This document shows, one piece after another, positions 21,263 through 32,030 of a stretch of DNA of 64,000 nucleotides. The notes under the pieces are model-generated. The model was not told the DNA's origin. It saw only the letters and a program-made list of their open reading frames with translations, and ran no database searches. The position numbers and the translations under genes are program-made. The stretch spans positions 215,571 to 279,570 of the forward strand of contig JBBHKE010002277.1 of the NCBI GenBank assembly GCA_037447655.1, read 5' to 3'. Within the stretch, counting starts at the first letter, position 1. Each line of letters opens with the position of its first letter. The DNA comes from Zygnema cylindricum. Taxonomy: Eukaryota; Streptophyta; Zygnematophyceae; Zygnematales; Zygnemataceae.

Positions 21263-21605
21263 AACGACATAACCACTACAATCATCCATCATTTCATTAT
21301 CTTTAAACTGAATGCCTTCTACTACGCCAAGCTTTTTCATTTCCCTCAACCTATCAAAATGCACATGTCCCAACCGCTTATGCCAAATCATCAATTTAGG
21401 AACACCAACATAATAAACATTGTTCTTTTCATTTCTTAGGTTAAGCCTAAACATTCCTTAGATACCTTTATTTGCCGTGAAGTAAACTTCATCCCATACT
21501 TAGCTTTAAAGACTCCCTTTCTAGTGAAGTTATCAAACTCCTTGTCATTTAGCATGTACGTAGAGACAAGATTTTTACTCAGCCGAGGAATGTAGAGTAC
21601 ATCTG
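21263..21605 (-). pseudogene. Inverted Copia protease/pre-integrase fragment
   Basis: The minus strand reads MFRLNLRNEKNNVYYVG, MIWHKRLGHVHFDRLREMKK and EDCSG-type zinc residues. This is the region joining protease to integrase, very close to the minus-strand Copia-H4 at about 63783-63966. It is cut off at both sides and joined tail to tail with plus-strand RT sequence. Filler DNA in a rearranged LTR. Confidence 0.8.
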
Positions 21606-22488
21606 AGAATGTAAGGGAAGAAGATTATCAAACTTACTCAGAAAAAAACAATAGGTAATATGCTTGAGAAATTCCAGATGGAAAAAGCTAACCGTTGTAC
21701 CACTCCCATGGACTTGAAAAAAGTAAGTGATGTCAGTGTAGGAGGAGTGATGATCTTAGATGATCAGATGAGTCCAGAGGAGAGAGAGTTTATGAAGTCT
21801 ATCCCTTATAGACAGGTTGTAGGAAGTATAATCTATCTCATGAATTGTACCAGGCCGGACATAGCGGCAACAGTAGAAGTACTCAGTAGGAGTCTTAATG
21901 AACCTAGAAAAAGAGATTGGGAGGCAGCCAAGAGAGTCATGAGATATCTGGTAGGAACCAGAGAGTTATGGTTTCATTTTGGAGAGGAGCACATTGACAT
22001 CACTACTTGGAGTGATGCCAGTAATGAGGATGCATCTATGAGAAGTTGCAGTTCTGGTTTTTTTTTGTATGTTGGGGAAGGTGCTTGCTGTTTGAGCAGT
22101 AAGCAACAAAAGGTGGTTGCTCAGTCTACTATGGAGGCTGAGTACATGGCCTCTTGTTATGCTGTGAAAGAATTGATGTGGGACAAGTCCTTGCTGCAAG
22201 AACTAGGGTATATGAAAGAGGCAGTGCATGAAGTGCTTTGTGATAATCAAGCTGTCATTGCAATTGCAGCTAATCCAAAATATCATTTTAAGGCTTAACA
22301 TATGGACATAAGATAAAGTTATGTTAGAGAAAAAGTTGAGAATAAGATCGTGAATCTTGTACATAGATCTGATGAGGAAATGGTAGCTGATATAATGAAA
22401 AAAACGACGCGTTCTCCCAAGTTAAAATATTGCTTAGAAAAGTGTGGATTAAAACTGAAAATTAAATTAGACTAGAAAATAACGGGAG
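21606..22488 (+). pseudogene. Copia-H RT C-terminus and RNase H fragment
   Basis: Open 21660-22298: MLEKFQMEKANRCTTPMDLK, then [48 protein letters not shown] (RNase H Asp) and STMEAEYMASCYAVKELMW (Glu), DNQAVIAIAANPK. Downstream stops at about 22296 and 22315. It has no YVDD part. It is about as close to the Copia-H4 pol (61048-61962, minus) as to H1's own pol, and ends at a purine-rich tract and an LTR start at 22489. Confidence 0.88.
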
Positions 22489-22532
22489 TGTTGAAATTAT
22501 TAGTTGTATATGGTATTTTCTAGGTCTAAATT
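22489..22532 (+). repeat. Start of a Copia-H LTR (44 bp stub)
   Basis: AACGGGAG then TGTTGAAATTATT and TATTTTCTAGGTCTAAAT: purine tract, LTR start and the conserved box found in all Copia-H LTRs. After this the sequence changes to inverted Gypsy LTR. Confidence 0.7.
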
Positions 22533-23510
22533 TAGTACAAATAGTGTCGAGCGTGCTTGGGGACCGTGAGGTTCCAGTAAGATGTCCTATGAGGTGTGCA
22601 TGAGAAATATGCCATCCACCCCAAATGCTGATGATTCCCCGGACCCGTGACCATGCCCTTCTCTGTCTCCCCCCGGAAGGGATATACTGAGGTAATAATG
22701 AGGAATTCAGTGAAAAAAAAAAGTACCCCGTACCCCTTCTTAGTTTGTGCTTATCCACTAGAAGCCTACAAAACGCTACTCGCCTGACCACTCTCCAAAG
22801 AATAGAAAGGAAATGATAATCGACCGATCTGACGCACCAGAACTCCGGACATAAACCAAAGATGACAACAAAAGTACGAGAATAACTCCCACGCTGAAAT
22901 ATAGAAAGAATAAAAATCGGCTCTTTTAGATACAACAATATCACCTTGCCCCAGATAATGGAAATAAAGATATAAGTCAATAATAACGGTGAAGCGAGCG
23001 AACATACCCCGGAGTGCAACAATAACAAAAATTAGAAGAAGGAAACTCTCCCAATGGCCCCAAAGACAGGTATGAGTCTCCCTCACCCCTCGCTTCCGCC
23101 GTATGAATCCGACAAGACTATTCTAAGTTTCAAACAACGAAAATCCAAACCACCCAAATAGATGATAGTGCCAACCAGCCACCTAATCTATGGTCTCCAC
23201 AAAAGACAATCCAAAACAAATATGGCAATAGAGTCAAAGACGCAATGCAACAGTTTCTCCAACAAAAAGGTTGATTCAATTCTCTAGGGGTTTTCTCAGG
23301 AGACAGTACTGAAAAAGCAACTTGTCTTCTTCGGCCCCAAGTGTCTTATACAAAAAAAGTCTGTCCTATTGCATCTACCAAAGTCAAAGCAATGCTCAAA
23401 GCCAATCAGCGGCTAACAATTGTTATCGTACGGACACAAGACAAACCAGGCTATACTACACTCAGGGCAAAAAGTTAGGCGAATGGCTCCGACTGAAGTG
23501 ACAGCCAAAG
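22533..23510 (-). repeat. Gypsy LTR fragment in inverse orientation
   Basis: The reverse complement follows 18380-18900 and 39100-39800 closely (TTGCACTCCGGGGTATGT, GGCAAGGTGATATTGTT, AGTACTGTCTCCTGAGAAAA). Past the LTR's 3' end it runs into the LTR's 5' sequence (AAGAAGGGGTACGGGGTAC, CATTTGGGGTGGAT), repeating the LTR-LTR junction seen at 39860. ORFs within it are not genes. Confidence 0.8.
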
Positions 23511-24565
23511 TGTAGAACTTAATAGTCCATTTTAAGTATTTTCTAGGTCTAAATAGAAATATAGAAAGAAGCCGAGGCAGTCTACCTCTAACTTCTCTCT
23601 CCAACTCTCAAACTTGTCGAAGTCAGTGAGAAATTGGAGAAGAAGCTAGAGCCATGGCTACCTAGGCTATCAAGAGGTTTTCGGGAAATATATATTAGTT
23701 AGGGGTTTATTTACAACAAGGTATGTGTCGGCCAGAGGATTATATCCTGGTACCTACCGGCCGGTACACAGCCGGTAGTCGGTAGCCTTAGCCGTTAAGT
23801 CTAGAAATAGTGTTACATACTATATGGTTTGATAATTAATTAAACATTATCAGATAGGATAATTCATTTAACTGTAATTGTTTACGGGATACATAGATCC
23901 AGTAATGTAAAAGTACGGATTACGGTACGGATAAGAAACCAATACCGCGCATTTATTTCTTTAATGAAACGAATATCGCGCATGTATTTATTATGGCTAC
24001 GATTAAATGTGAATTTAATCGGACGGCCGGAATTAACGCCAAGATCGCGGAAGACGATTTCAGCGGTTTGTGGTCATCGCCACATCGGATGACACGTGGC
24101 GGAATGACATTGGATCGCGGCATCTTCGAGGATTAAGGGAGCGAATCCGGACATACCACGTGTCGACATTTAGGCCATGTCGTACAATGGCCGTACATAA
24201 AGTACACCGGCAGCTGTATTTTTTTGTATTAAACTAAAATTTGATAGGCTCCGTACATCAGTAGATAGAGTCTGTGAGAGAGATAGGACTTAGAAAAATT
24301 AGAAGATAGGACCTTCTCTCCCAGAGAGCTTCTGTACAAAAGGTCAACTTTGACCCTCCATAACTTACTGCTCAAGGGAGCAAATTCAGAGATTCTTTTT
24401 GCTATCAACTCAGGGGAGTCTTGCCTTCACAAGGGTGAAGTTGGCTAGAGATATTGTTTGCCATGGTGGAAGTTATTCTTTCTGAAACACAAAGGGGCTA
24501 GGGTTATCCTAGAGGCTTCTTGGAAGCTGTCCACTCAGAGGACTTATGGAGGTCTCAGAGTTTCA
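23511..24565 (+). repeat. Copia-H1 5' LTR (full length, 1055 bp)
   Basis: TGTAGAACTTAATAG to GAGTTTCA. Contains the family boxes: TATTTTCTAGGTCTAAATAG, the hairpin CTAACTTCTCTCTCCAA...TTGGAGAAGAAG, the ATATCCTGG tRNA-like stem, ACCGCGCATTT repeats, CGGACGGCCGG, GTAGATAGAGTCTGTGAGAG, and GAGCAAATTCAGAGATTCTT near the end. The gag ATG (24546) lies 20 bases before its end. A primer site follows. Confidence 0.88.
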
Positions 24566-25560
24566 GATAATGGGCCCACCCTCTAGGATACCCATCTTTA
24601 ATGGAACTGGCTTCATATACTAGGAAAGTATGATGATAAGAGCTCTATGCGAAAAAAGGTTTTGGGGGATACTGAGTGGACGGTTGGGGCATCCATCAAG
24701 TCTTAGAATTCCTCGAGGGTTTGGAGGAAGCAGATTCACCAAGAAAAAGGATCCACCTTTAACGGAGGAATCAAAAGAAAGAGAGGTGGTGGACAAAGGA
24801 AAAGAGAAGGAGGCGACCACACCAATAGCAATTTGTTCGGCAATTATGTCACCTATTTCGAGGAACGACGAGAATGATACTGAAACCTGGGACTTCAACA
24901 ATATGGCGGCAAAGCACTTCATCCTACGCCATCTCACTCAAGGAATTGCATGTCCTCATTTGCAGGTAGAAACGGCATCCGATCTTTGGATGGCTCTCAT
25001 AGAGATGTACCAAAGTGGTACGATTCAGCAACAACAGTTCGTTGATCAGAAAGTTAATGAGTATGTATACAAAGGGGGGAAGATGTTGGATTTTTGCAAT
25101 GAGCTTGCTACACTCTTCATGGAGCTAGAGAGTGCAGGAAAAGATTTTTAGTGAAAAAGAAAAGGTTAATTGTTTACTGATGAAGTTACCCGATGAGTTA
25201 GAGAACATAGTTTACCGTGTGCAGGACTTGCCAGACTCAAGGTGGATATGGAACTCAGTGGTAGGGATGATTCTCGTTCGGGAGAATACGATTGAGATCC
25301 GAAGGGGAGGAAAAAGTGGCCAAGCCTTGGCAACTGCGACCGATTGGAGGAACAAGGATTCCCGTAAACTAGTCGGAAACTATGGGGGGAGGGAGCAGAA
25401 AAATAGGGGCGACGAGTTCGGACCAAGGGCTCCCAAAGGTTTATGTCATTTTTGTAAGAAACCTGGGCACTATATGGCAGATTGCACTAAGCTAACCGAG
25501 CTTCGGTTAAAGGAGTGGCAAACCGGTGGTACCCGAAAGGAAAGAAAAAGGCCCTTTTGA
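24546..25560 (+). pseudogene. gag: Copia-H1 Gag
   Basis: ATG at 24546, inside the LTR, opens MEVSEFQIMGPPSRIPIFNG in frame through the primer site; TAG at about 24621 interrupts, then open 24630-25151. Capsid signatures: EKRFWGILSGR, DFNNMAAKHFILRHLTQ, LWMALIEMYQSGT, VNEYVYKGGKMLDFCNEL. A frameshift near 25135 moves to 25132-25560, with LLMKLPDELENIV and the CCHC knuckle CHFCKKPGHYMADC (about 25446-25487). Confidence 0.87.
24566..24580 (+). other. Copia-H1 primer-binding site (tRNA-iMet anticodon arm)
   Basis: GATAATGGGCCCACC, 13/15 to GGTTATGGGCCCACC, the complement of the plant initiator tRNA-Met anticodon stem-loop. It directly abuts the LTR. Drosophila copia is known to prime from a half-tRNA at this place. 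Confidence 0.82.
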
Positions 25561-26093
25561 CACAGGTACATGAGGTAGGATCCGAGGACAAGGACGATGA
25601 GCTCTTTTTAGATAAGGAGTTGGAGGCGAAAAACGAGGTCAAAATTCCACGAAGGCAGAAATGTGCTTACGGTGGATTGAGAGGTGAAGCAGGCAAGATT
25701 GTAGATTCAGGTGCCTCAATGCACAAGTGTAAGGATAGGCACCTGTTCACTAAGATAAGAAATATTCCCACTGTATAGATAAAGTACGGGGATGGGAGGA
25801 TAGTCACCACTACTCTTGTAAGATCGGTAGATTTGAAAGTGTTAGTAGAAGGAAAGACATCCATAGTAACATTCTCGGATGTATTGTTTATTCCGGAGCT
25901 GAACAAAAACCTCATCTCTAAATCCGTATTAGATGATAAGGGTTTTTTTACTAGCACTAGGGAAGGAGTCTTTACTGCTAGTTTTGAGGAGGATGTCTAT
26001 TTCATGGTTGAGAAAGGTAGCCAGGGGATGTTTAGACTGGTTTTAAGTAATGAAAAGAAGAAACTTTATTATGCTGGTGTTCATGATATATGA
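25561..26093 (+). pseudogene. Copia-H1 protease
   Basis: Reading continues in the frame of 25515-25778 (EVGSEDKDDELFLDKELEAK, then KIVDSGASMHKCKD). The Asp-Ser-Gly-Ala active site is at 25704-25715. After a TAG at 25776, IKYGDGR and VTFSDVLFIPELNKNLISKS (about 25868-25925) complete the protease; MFRLVLSNEKKKLYYAGVHD leads to integrase. Catalytic Asp intact. Confidence 0.85.
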
Positions 26094-27379
26094 TGTGACA
26101 TAAGAGGCTTGGGCATGTGAATCTAGACATGTTAAGAGAGATGAAAAAGATGGGAGTGGTGGAAGGGATTAAGTGCAGTGAGAGTGATAATATAAGTGAT
26201 TGTAGTGGATGTGCTTAAGGTAAAACACACAGATTACCCTTTCCTAAAACAGCCACCTATAAGGGAGAAAAAATTGTACATCTAGTACACACAGATATTT
26301 CGGGACCGGCTAAAGTGCCTTCACCGGGGGGGAAAAGATTTATGATGACTATCACTGACGATTGGTCTCGGTATTCCCGAGTGTATTTTTTGAAAAACAA
26401 GTTAGAAGTTGAGGATTGTTTTAGACAATATAAAGCATGGAGCGAAAAACTCCATGAAACTCCAATTAAGAGAATAAGGAGTGACAATGGTGGAGAGTAT
26501 ACATCTAACCAGTTTGAGGATTCTCTCAGGGAAGATGGGGTCCAACACCAAAAGACAGTTCCAGAAAACCCAGAACAGAATGGGGTAGCTGAAGGGTTAA
26601 ATAGAACACTAAGTGATAGTGCTAGAAGTATGTTGTCTGATAAGAAGATAGGAAAAAGGTTTTGGGCAGAAGGAATGAACTGTGCTAATTACCTCAAAAA
26701 TAAAGTTTTTACTTAGCTATAAAAGATCAAACACCTTATGAGAGATGGACAGGCCAGAAACCAGACATATCTCATTTAAAGGTTTTCGGCAGTCAATTAT
26801 TCAGTCTAGATACAGATCGGTCTAATTGGAAGCTAGATCCTAAAAGAAAACCGGGATACTTATTAGGATATGATGAGGATGTTAAAGGATATAGAGTTTA
26901 TGATGTAAAAAAGGAAGATATAATTTTAGTAAAGCATCTAGTAGTTATGGACGAATGAAAGTCTGTGGATCCCTTCAAATATACAAAGTCAGTAAAAATC
27001 AGATTTGAGTCAGAAAAATCCAATGACTTTGAGCTTCCTAACTATCCAGGTTTTAAAGAAGATGACATTCTTGCAGGTACAAATCAGACCGATAAGGACT
27101 CGGCTGTGGAAACTCTTGTGACAACTCTACCTGAAGCGGAAGACGTGGTGGAAATTGATTCGGAATCAAGGGATAGGGGAGAAGCCGAGTATGTTCGAAA
27201 GAATCCACGAGAACCATCTATTTCGGCCTCAGATTTTGAGGGGGGGAGGAGAAGTAGCAAAAGACTGCAAGAAAAACAGGTTAATAATAAGTAAACTAAA
27301 CTATCTCATCAAGATGAACCTCAAACTTATGGAGAGGCGATGACTTGTCGATAAAGATATCGGTGGAAGACAGCCATCA
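26094..27379 (+). pseudogene. Copia-H1 integrase and acidic linker
   Basis: Pre-integrase zinc region KRLGHVNLDMLREMKK and CSGC lies about 26100-26215. The core has LVHTDISGPAKV (Asp), TPIKRIRSDNGGEYTSNQF (Asp) and NPEQNGVAEGLNRTL (Glu), about 26280-26610, open 26315-26716 in another frame. TAG near 26714, then YERWTGQKPDISHLKVFGSQ and HLVVMDE continue to about 26960. 26965-27294 is an acidic linker (FKEDDILAGT, EAEDVVEID). At least two frameshifts. Confidence 0.85.
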
Positions 27380-28903
27380 ATGAGGAGATGGCCTCAATTA
27401 TGGCAGCCGATACTTGGGAGATGGTGGATTGTCCACCTAACCGAAAAACCAATTGGTTGTAAGTGGGTTTTCAAATTAAAACTGAACCCAGATAACACAA
27501 TCGTGCGCTACAAGGCCAGACTAGTGGCAAAGGGATTTACACAAAAGGAGGGAATTGACTACGAGGAAACCTTTGCCCCAGTGGTCAGATTTCCCTCTGT
27601 CTGCATACTTCTCAGCCTGGCAGCAGCGGAAGACATAGAAGTGCACCAGATGGACATCAAAACAGCCTTTTTGCATGGAGAATTGGAAAAGGAGATCTTC
27701 ATGCAACAACCCGAAGGGTTTGTGGAAGAAGGAGAGGAGAGTAAGGTATGCCGGCTGATTAAATCTCTTTATGGTTTGAAACAGGCGCCACGACAGTGGA
27801 ATAAGAAGCTTGATGAGTTTCTTACCGGTCTAGGATATATTCGGATCAGCTCAGATCACTCAATCTATGTTTTCGAAGATGAGGAAGGTTTTATATTTAT
27901 TGCAATTTATGTTGATGATTTGCTTGTTTTAAGTAAATCAATGGAAAAAATTAATAAACTGAAAACCGATCTTAAGGGGAGATTTGAAATGAAGGATATG
28001 GGGGAAGCAAAATATATTTTGGGAATTCAAGTAGAGAGAGACCGAAAAAGAAAAATTATAAGATTGACTCAAAAGGAAGCAATAGGAAACATGCTTGAAA
28101 AATTTCAAATGGATAAAGCTAATAGTTGCACAACTCCAATGGAATTGAAGAAGGGAAGTGAGGGGAGTGAGGAAGAAGGAGTCATAGTCTTAGACGAGGA
28201 ATTATCTCCTGAAGAACAGAAGTTCATGCAGACTATTCCTTACACGCAAGTAGTGGGAAGTCTAATCTATTTTATGAATTGTACCCGGCCGGATTTAGCT
28301 GCAGCTGTAGGAGTGCTGAGTAGAAGTCTAAATGCTCCCACTAAGAAGGATTGGGAGGCAGCTAAGAGAGTCCTTAGATACTTGGTAGGAACTAGAGATC
28401 TATGGTTGCATTTGGGTGGGGAGAATACTGACATCACTACTTGGAGTGATGCCAGTAATGGTGATGCTCCGATGAGGAGATGCACTTCTGGATATGTATT
28501 ATATGTGGGTGATGGGGCTTGCTATTGGAGTAGCAAACAGCAAAAGGTTATTGCTCAGTCCACCATGGAGGGTGAGTATATGGCCTCTTGCTTTGCTGTA
28601 AAAGAATTGATGTGGGTCAAGTCTTTGCTTGGTGAGCTTGGTCACCTTAAGAGTGGTGTGCAGAAATTTTTTTGTGATAATCAAGCAGCAATCGCTATTT
28701 CTGCCAATCCTAAACATCATTTTAAAGCCAAACACATGGACATCAGACTCAGCTTTGTTAGAGAGAAAGTAGAAAACAAAATAATCAGTGTAGAGTACCG
28801 ACCAGATAGTGCGATGGTAGCAGATATGATGAACAAACGTGTGCCTTCCCCTAAGCTAAATTTCTGCAGGGAGAAGTGTGGTCTGAAATTAAAGATTGAC
28901 TAA
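27380..28903 (+). CDS. pol: Copia-H1 reverse transcriptase and RNase H
   Basis: Uninterrupted 507-codon reading frame; the methionine at 27380 is merely the first and not a native start. [63 protein letters not shown] and YVDD (27908-27919) give a complete Copia RT. RNase [39 protein letters not shown] and [20 protein letters not shown]. All catalytic residues look present. Ends TAA followed by the purine tract. Confidence 0.95.
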   Translation: MRRWPQLWQPILGRWWIVHLTEKPIGCKWVFKLKLNPDNTIVRYKARLVAKGFTQKEGIDYEETFAPVVRFPSVCILLSLAAAEDIEVHQMDIKTAFLHGELEKEIFMQQPEGFVEEGEESKVCRLIKSLYGLKQAPRQWNKKLDEFLTGLGYIRISSDHSIYVFEDEEGFIFIAIYVDDLLVLSKSMEKINKLKTDLKGRFEMKDMGEAKYILGIQVERDRKRKIIRLTQKEAIGNMLEKFQMDKANSCTTPMELKKGSEGSEEEGVIVLDEELSPEEQKFMQTIPYTQVVGSLIYFMNCTRPDLAAAVGVLSRSLNAPTKKDWEAAKRVLRYLVGTRDLWLHLGGENTDITTWSDASNGDAPMRRCTSGYVLYVGDGACYWSSKQQKVIAQSTMEGEYMASCFAVKELMWVKSLLGELGHLKSGVQKFFCDNQAAIAISANPKHHFKAKHMDIRLSFVREKVENKIISVEYRPDSAMVADMMNKRVPSPKLNFCREKCGLKLKID

Positions 28904-28916
28904 AAAATAAGGGGAG
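28904..28916 (+). other. Copia-H1 polypurine tract
   Basis: AAAATAAGGGGAG immediately before the 3' LTR start; matches AAATAAGGGGAG on the minus strand before Copia-H4's LTR at 61073. Confidence 0.8.
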
Positions 28917-29972
28917 TATAGAAATTAATGGTCCATTTTAAGTATTTTCTAGGTCTAAATAGAAATATAGAAAGAAGCCGAGGCAGTCTACCTCTAACTT
29001 CTCTCTCCAACTCTCAAAACTTGTTGCAGTCACTGAGAAATTGGAGAGGGAGCTAGAGCCATGGCTACCTAGGCTATCCAAAGGTTTACCGGGAATTTAT
29101 ATTAGGGTTTATTTATTTAATTAAAAGGTATGTGCCGGCGGCAGGATTTGATCCCTGTACCTTCCGGACGGCAGATAGGATATAGCCGGTAGCCTTAGCT
29201 GTTAAGTCTAGCGGTAGTGTTACGTAGCATATAGTTTGATATTTATTTAAATATGTATACGTGCGATAAACCATTTAACTGAAATGAATTACGGGATACA
29301 TAGATCCAGTAATATATAATGTACGACTTACGGTACGGACAAAAATCAGTACCGCGCATTTGTTTCGTAAATGAAACAAATACCGCGCATGTATTTATTA
29401 CGGCTACGATTAAAGCCGAATTTAATCGGACGGCCGGGATTAGCGCCGAGATCGCGGAGGAAGATTTCGGCGGTTTGTGGCCATCGCCACATCGGATGAC
29501 GCGTGGCAAAATTCCGTTGGATTGTGGAATCTCCGGAGATTATGGCACCGAATCCGGATTTGACATGTGTCGACATTTTGGCCATGTCGTACAATGTCCG
29601 TACATAAAGTACACCGACAGCTGTACTTTTGCGTACGTAACTCAATTCTGATTGGTTCCGTACATCAGTAGATAGAGTCTGTGAGAGAGATAGGACTTAG
29701 AAAAATTAGAAGATAGGACCCCCTCTCCCAGAGAGCTTCTGTACAAAAGGTCAATTTTGACCCTCCATAACTTACTGCTCAGGGGAGCAAATTCAGAGAT
29801 TCTTTTTGCTATCGACTCAGGGGAGTCTTGCCTTCACAGAGGTGAAGTTGGTCAGCGTTTTTGTCTGCCAGGGTGGCAGTTATTTTTGCTTAAACACAAA
29901 GGAGTCATAATTATCTTAGAGGCTTCTTGGAAGCTGTCCACTCTGAGGACTTATGGAGGTCTCAGAGTTTCA
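28917..29972 (+). repeat. Copia-H1 3' LTR
   Basis: 1056 bp from TATAGAAATTAATGG to GAGTTTCA, the same length as the full 5' LTR at 23511 but clearly diverged from it. Includes the family hairpin and AGGATTTGATCCCTG tRNA-like stem. Confidence 0.88.
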
Positions 29973-30446
29973 ATACCTGGCGGAATGACATTGGATCGCA
30001 GCATCTCCGAGGATTAAGGGAGCAAATCCGGACATACCACGTGTCAACATTTAGGCCATGTCGTACAGTGTCCGTACAGAAACTACAGCGGCAGCTGTAC
30101 TTTTGTGTACGGAACTATAATTTGATTGGCTCCGTGCATCAGTAGATAGAGTCTGTGAGAGAGATAGGACTTGGAAAAATTAGGAGATAGGACCTTCTCT
30201 CCCAGAGAGCTTCTGTACAAAAGGTCAACTTTTACCCTCCATAACTTACTGCTCAGGGGAGCAAATTCAGAGATTCTTTTTGCTATCGACTTAGGGGAGT
30301 CTTGCTTTCACAGGGGTGAAGTTGGTCAGAGTTATTGTCTGCCACGGTGGCAGTTGTTTTTGCTGAAACACAAAGGGGTCAGGGTTATCTTAGAGGCTTC
30401 TTGGAAGTTGTCCACTCTAAGGACTTATGGAGGTCTCAAATTTTCA
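29973..30446 (+). repeat. Extra partial LTR copy at the right end of Copia-H1
   Basis: After ATACC, the last ~469 bp of an LTR repeats (TGGCGGAATGACATTGG to ATTTTCA), equivalent to about 24106-24565 and closer to it than to 29507-29972. The target duplication ATCTC follows its end, so it belongs to the inserted DNA. Confidence 0.85.
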
Positions 30447-30451
30447 ATCTC

Positions 30452-32030
30452 TTTCTTCCAGCGTAGGAACTCCTTCTTGAGAGACCTCTAGGAGGCGAAC
30501 CAGGGAACAGACACATTTTGGACAAAGCCCTGTGTTGTCTTCTTCCCCATCGCCCCCTATTCCTCAAAGACCTCTTGTGATCAAACCTCGATTTCCCATT
30601 CTTTCAGTGGCGGAAGTTCTTAGGGGAGAACAAGTCTCTACTGGGTATAGAGGAGCAGATGTTCAGACATCTTTCCCCAAATTGATACTTTCATCTTTTC
30701 CCAGAGGCAAACCAGCAAGAAATATAGGCCTTTCTTCTAGATCTTCTGTAGCGGGAACTTCGGCAGCAAGGGAAGGAACCTTTTCTCACCGCGCGGCTCT
30801 TTCGACCGAAGAAGAAGGCGGCCCCGAGATTGGAGATGCAAATCCAGGGGCCATTTCACTGGTTCAGTTTGTCAACCCACGAAACAAGAATCTCCCCAAT
30901 TCACCCACCTTGTGGAGGAGGAAAGAATAGGAGACATCAAAATCTTCACGGGAGATAGCTCAAGGATCGCCTTTTCTGATTTTGAACTGCAATGGAAATC
31001 TTTCACGCAGTCTAAGATAAATAAATACAAGGGAGGGGCCATCCGGGGGGATTTTAAGACCACACTCTTTCCTATGATGGTGAACTATCTAGTTGGAGGA
31101 GCTTTGGCCGACTATAAGGAACGTCAACCCGCTTTGATGGCTCCTAACATCAAGATCTCAGATCCGGCACTTGACGTCGAAGCCCTTGACGCAGCCGCTG
31201 ACTTAGCTGCTGCCGCAACCATCCCTGTGACTGCCACTCTCACCATGGACATGAAACTGCAGGCTCAAGGGAGATCATATGTTAATCACCTGCAGGCAGT
31301 GCAGGTCGTTGAGTTTGCTACCCAGATGGTGGCCAAGCCATGTCCTTGCACCGCTCTTCTGGACGCTTGGAGACGATTTTATACAGAAAGAAATGAAACT
31401 GCAATCAAGGAATTCACGGAATTCAGGTGTTTGAAGAATGAGACGCCGCAAACGCAGTTTAATCGCCTCTCAACCCCATGTCAAAAGACCAAGTTGTCTA
31501 CAATTGACACCCCAGCCATGGCCACAAAATATTACGTTGCTGTTTGGAATTCATTTGTACCCACGGGACAAGCAACTCTTGAGAATTAGAGTGCCAGTCA
31601 GGCCATCCACGACAGGAATCCCACGGCACAAGAAATTTCATTGGCTGCCATGAAGTTATATGATCATTTTGTCAACAGCGAGGCTAGAGAAAAGGTTGTT
31701 ACCAACAAAGCGCGAGCCAACTTCGCAGGTTTCATAGGGGAATCCTCTCTTAACCAGGAGGAACAGGTAGAACTTCAAGCTTTAAGGAAGCTTAAAAGAA
31801 AACAGCAAGCCGAGGCCCGACCCGAACCTGTAATGGGGGCGGATGAAAAGGTTTACCTGTACAACTGCTTGAACTGCAACCAAACCGGTCATAGGTGGAA
31901 ACGATGCCCCAGGAAGCTCAACTTCGAACTTACTATCAAGCAAAAGGAGTTTGAAAAAGAACTGGCAGAAAGGACGAGGAAACAGCAGGAACGCAGACAT
32001 GGAGGAGGAGGAGGGGACCGCACGCCGTAA
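30452..32030 (+). pseudogene. gag: Gypsy B gag with CCHC knuckle
   Basis: 30532-30930 continues the N-terminal region (VLRGEQVSTGYRGADV). After a shift, 30912-31586 is open: GDIKIFTGDSS, FSDFELQWKSFTQSK, TLFPMMVNYLVGGALADYKE and EFTEFRCLKNETPQTQFNRL, a Gypsy capsid. TAG 31587-31589 interrupts; in the same frame, MKLYDHFVNSEAREK, a coiled basic/acidic helix and the knuckle CLNCNQTGHRWKRC (about 31866-31907) lead to TAA at 32028. Apart from that stop, gag is complete. Confidence 0.85.

Larger units (their letters stand above)
20806..30446 (+). mobile_element. Copia element 'Copia-H1' inserted in Gypsy B, with target duplication
   Basis: ATCTC lies on both sides (20801-20805, 30447-30451). Both ends are Copia-H LTR termini: TATAGAAATTAATG at the left, as at the 3' LTR start 28917, and ATTTTCA at the right. 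Internal region 24566-28916 has gag, protease, integrase, RT and RNase H. The left LTR is duplicated around 2.2 kb of scrambled Copia and Gypsy pieces (21263-23510), and the right LTR has an extra 469 bp, so it is a rearranged copy. Pol has several frameshifts and stops. Confidence 0.88.

Noticed and set aside
28904-28916. Envelope-like ORF between RNase H and the 3' LTR in any element
   Set aside because: In Copia-P, Copia-H1, Copia-H4 and both Gypsy copies the polypurine tract follows the last pol domain within tens of bases, leaving no room.
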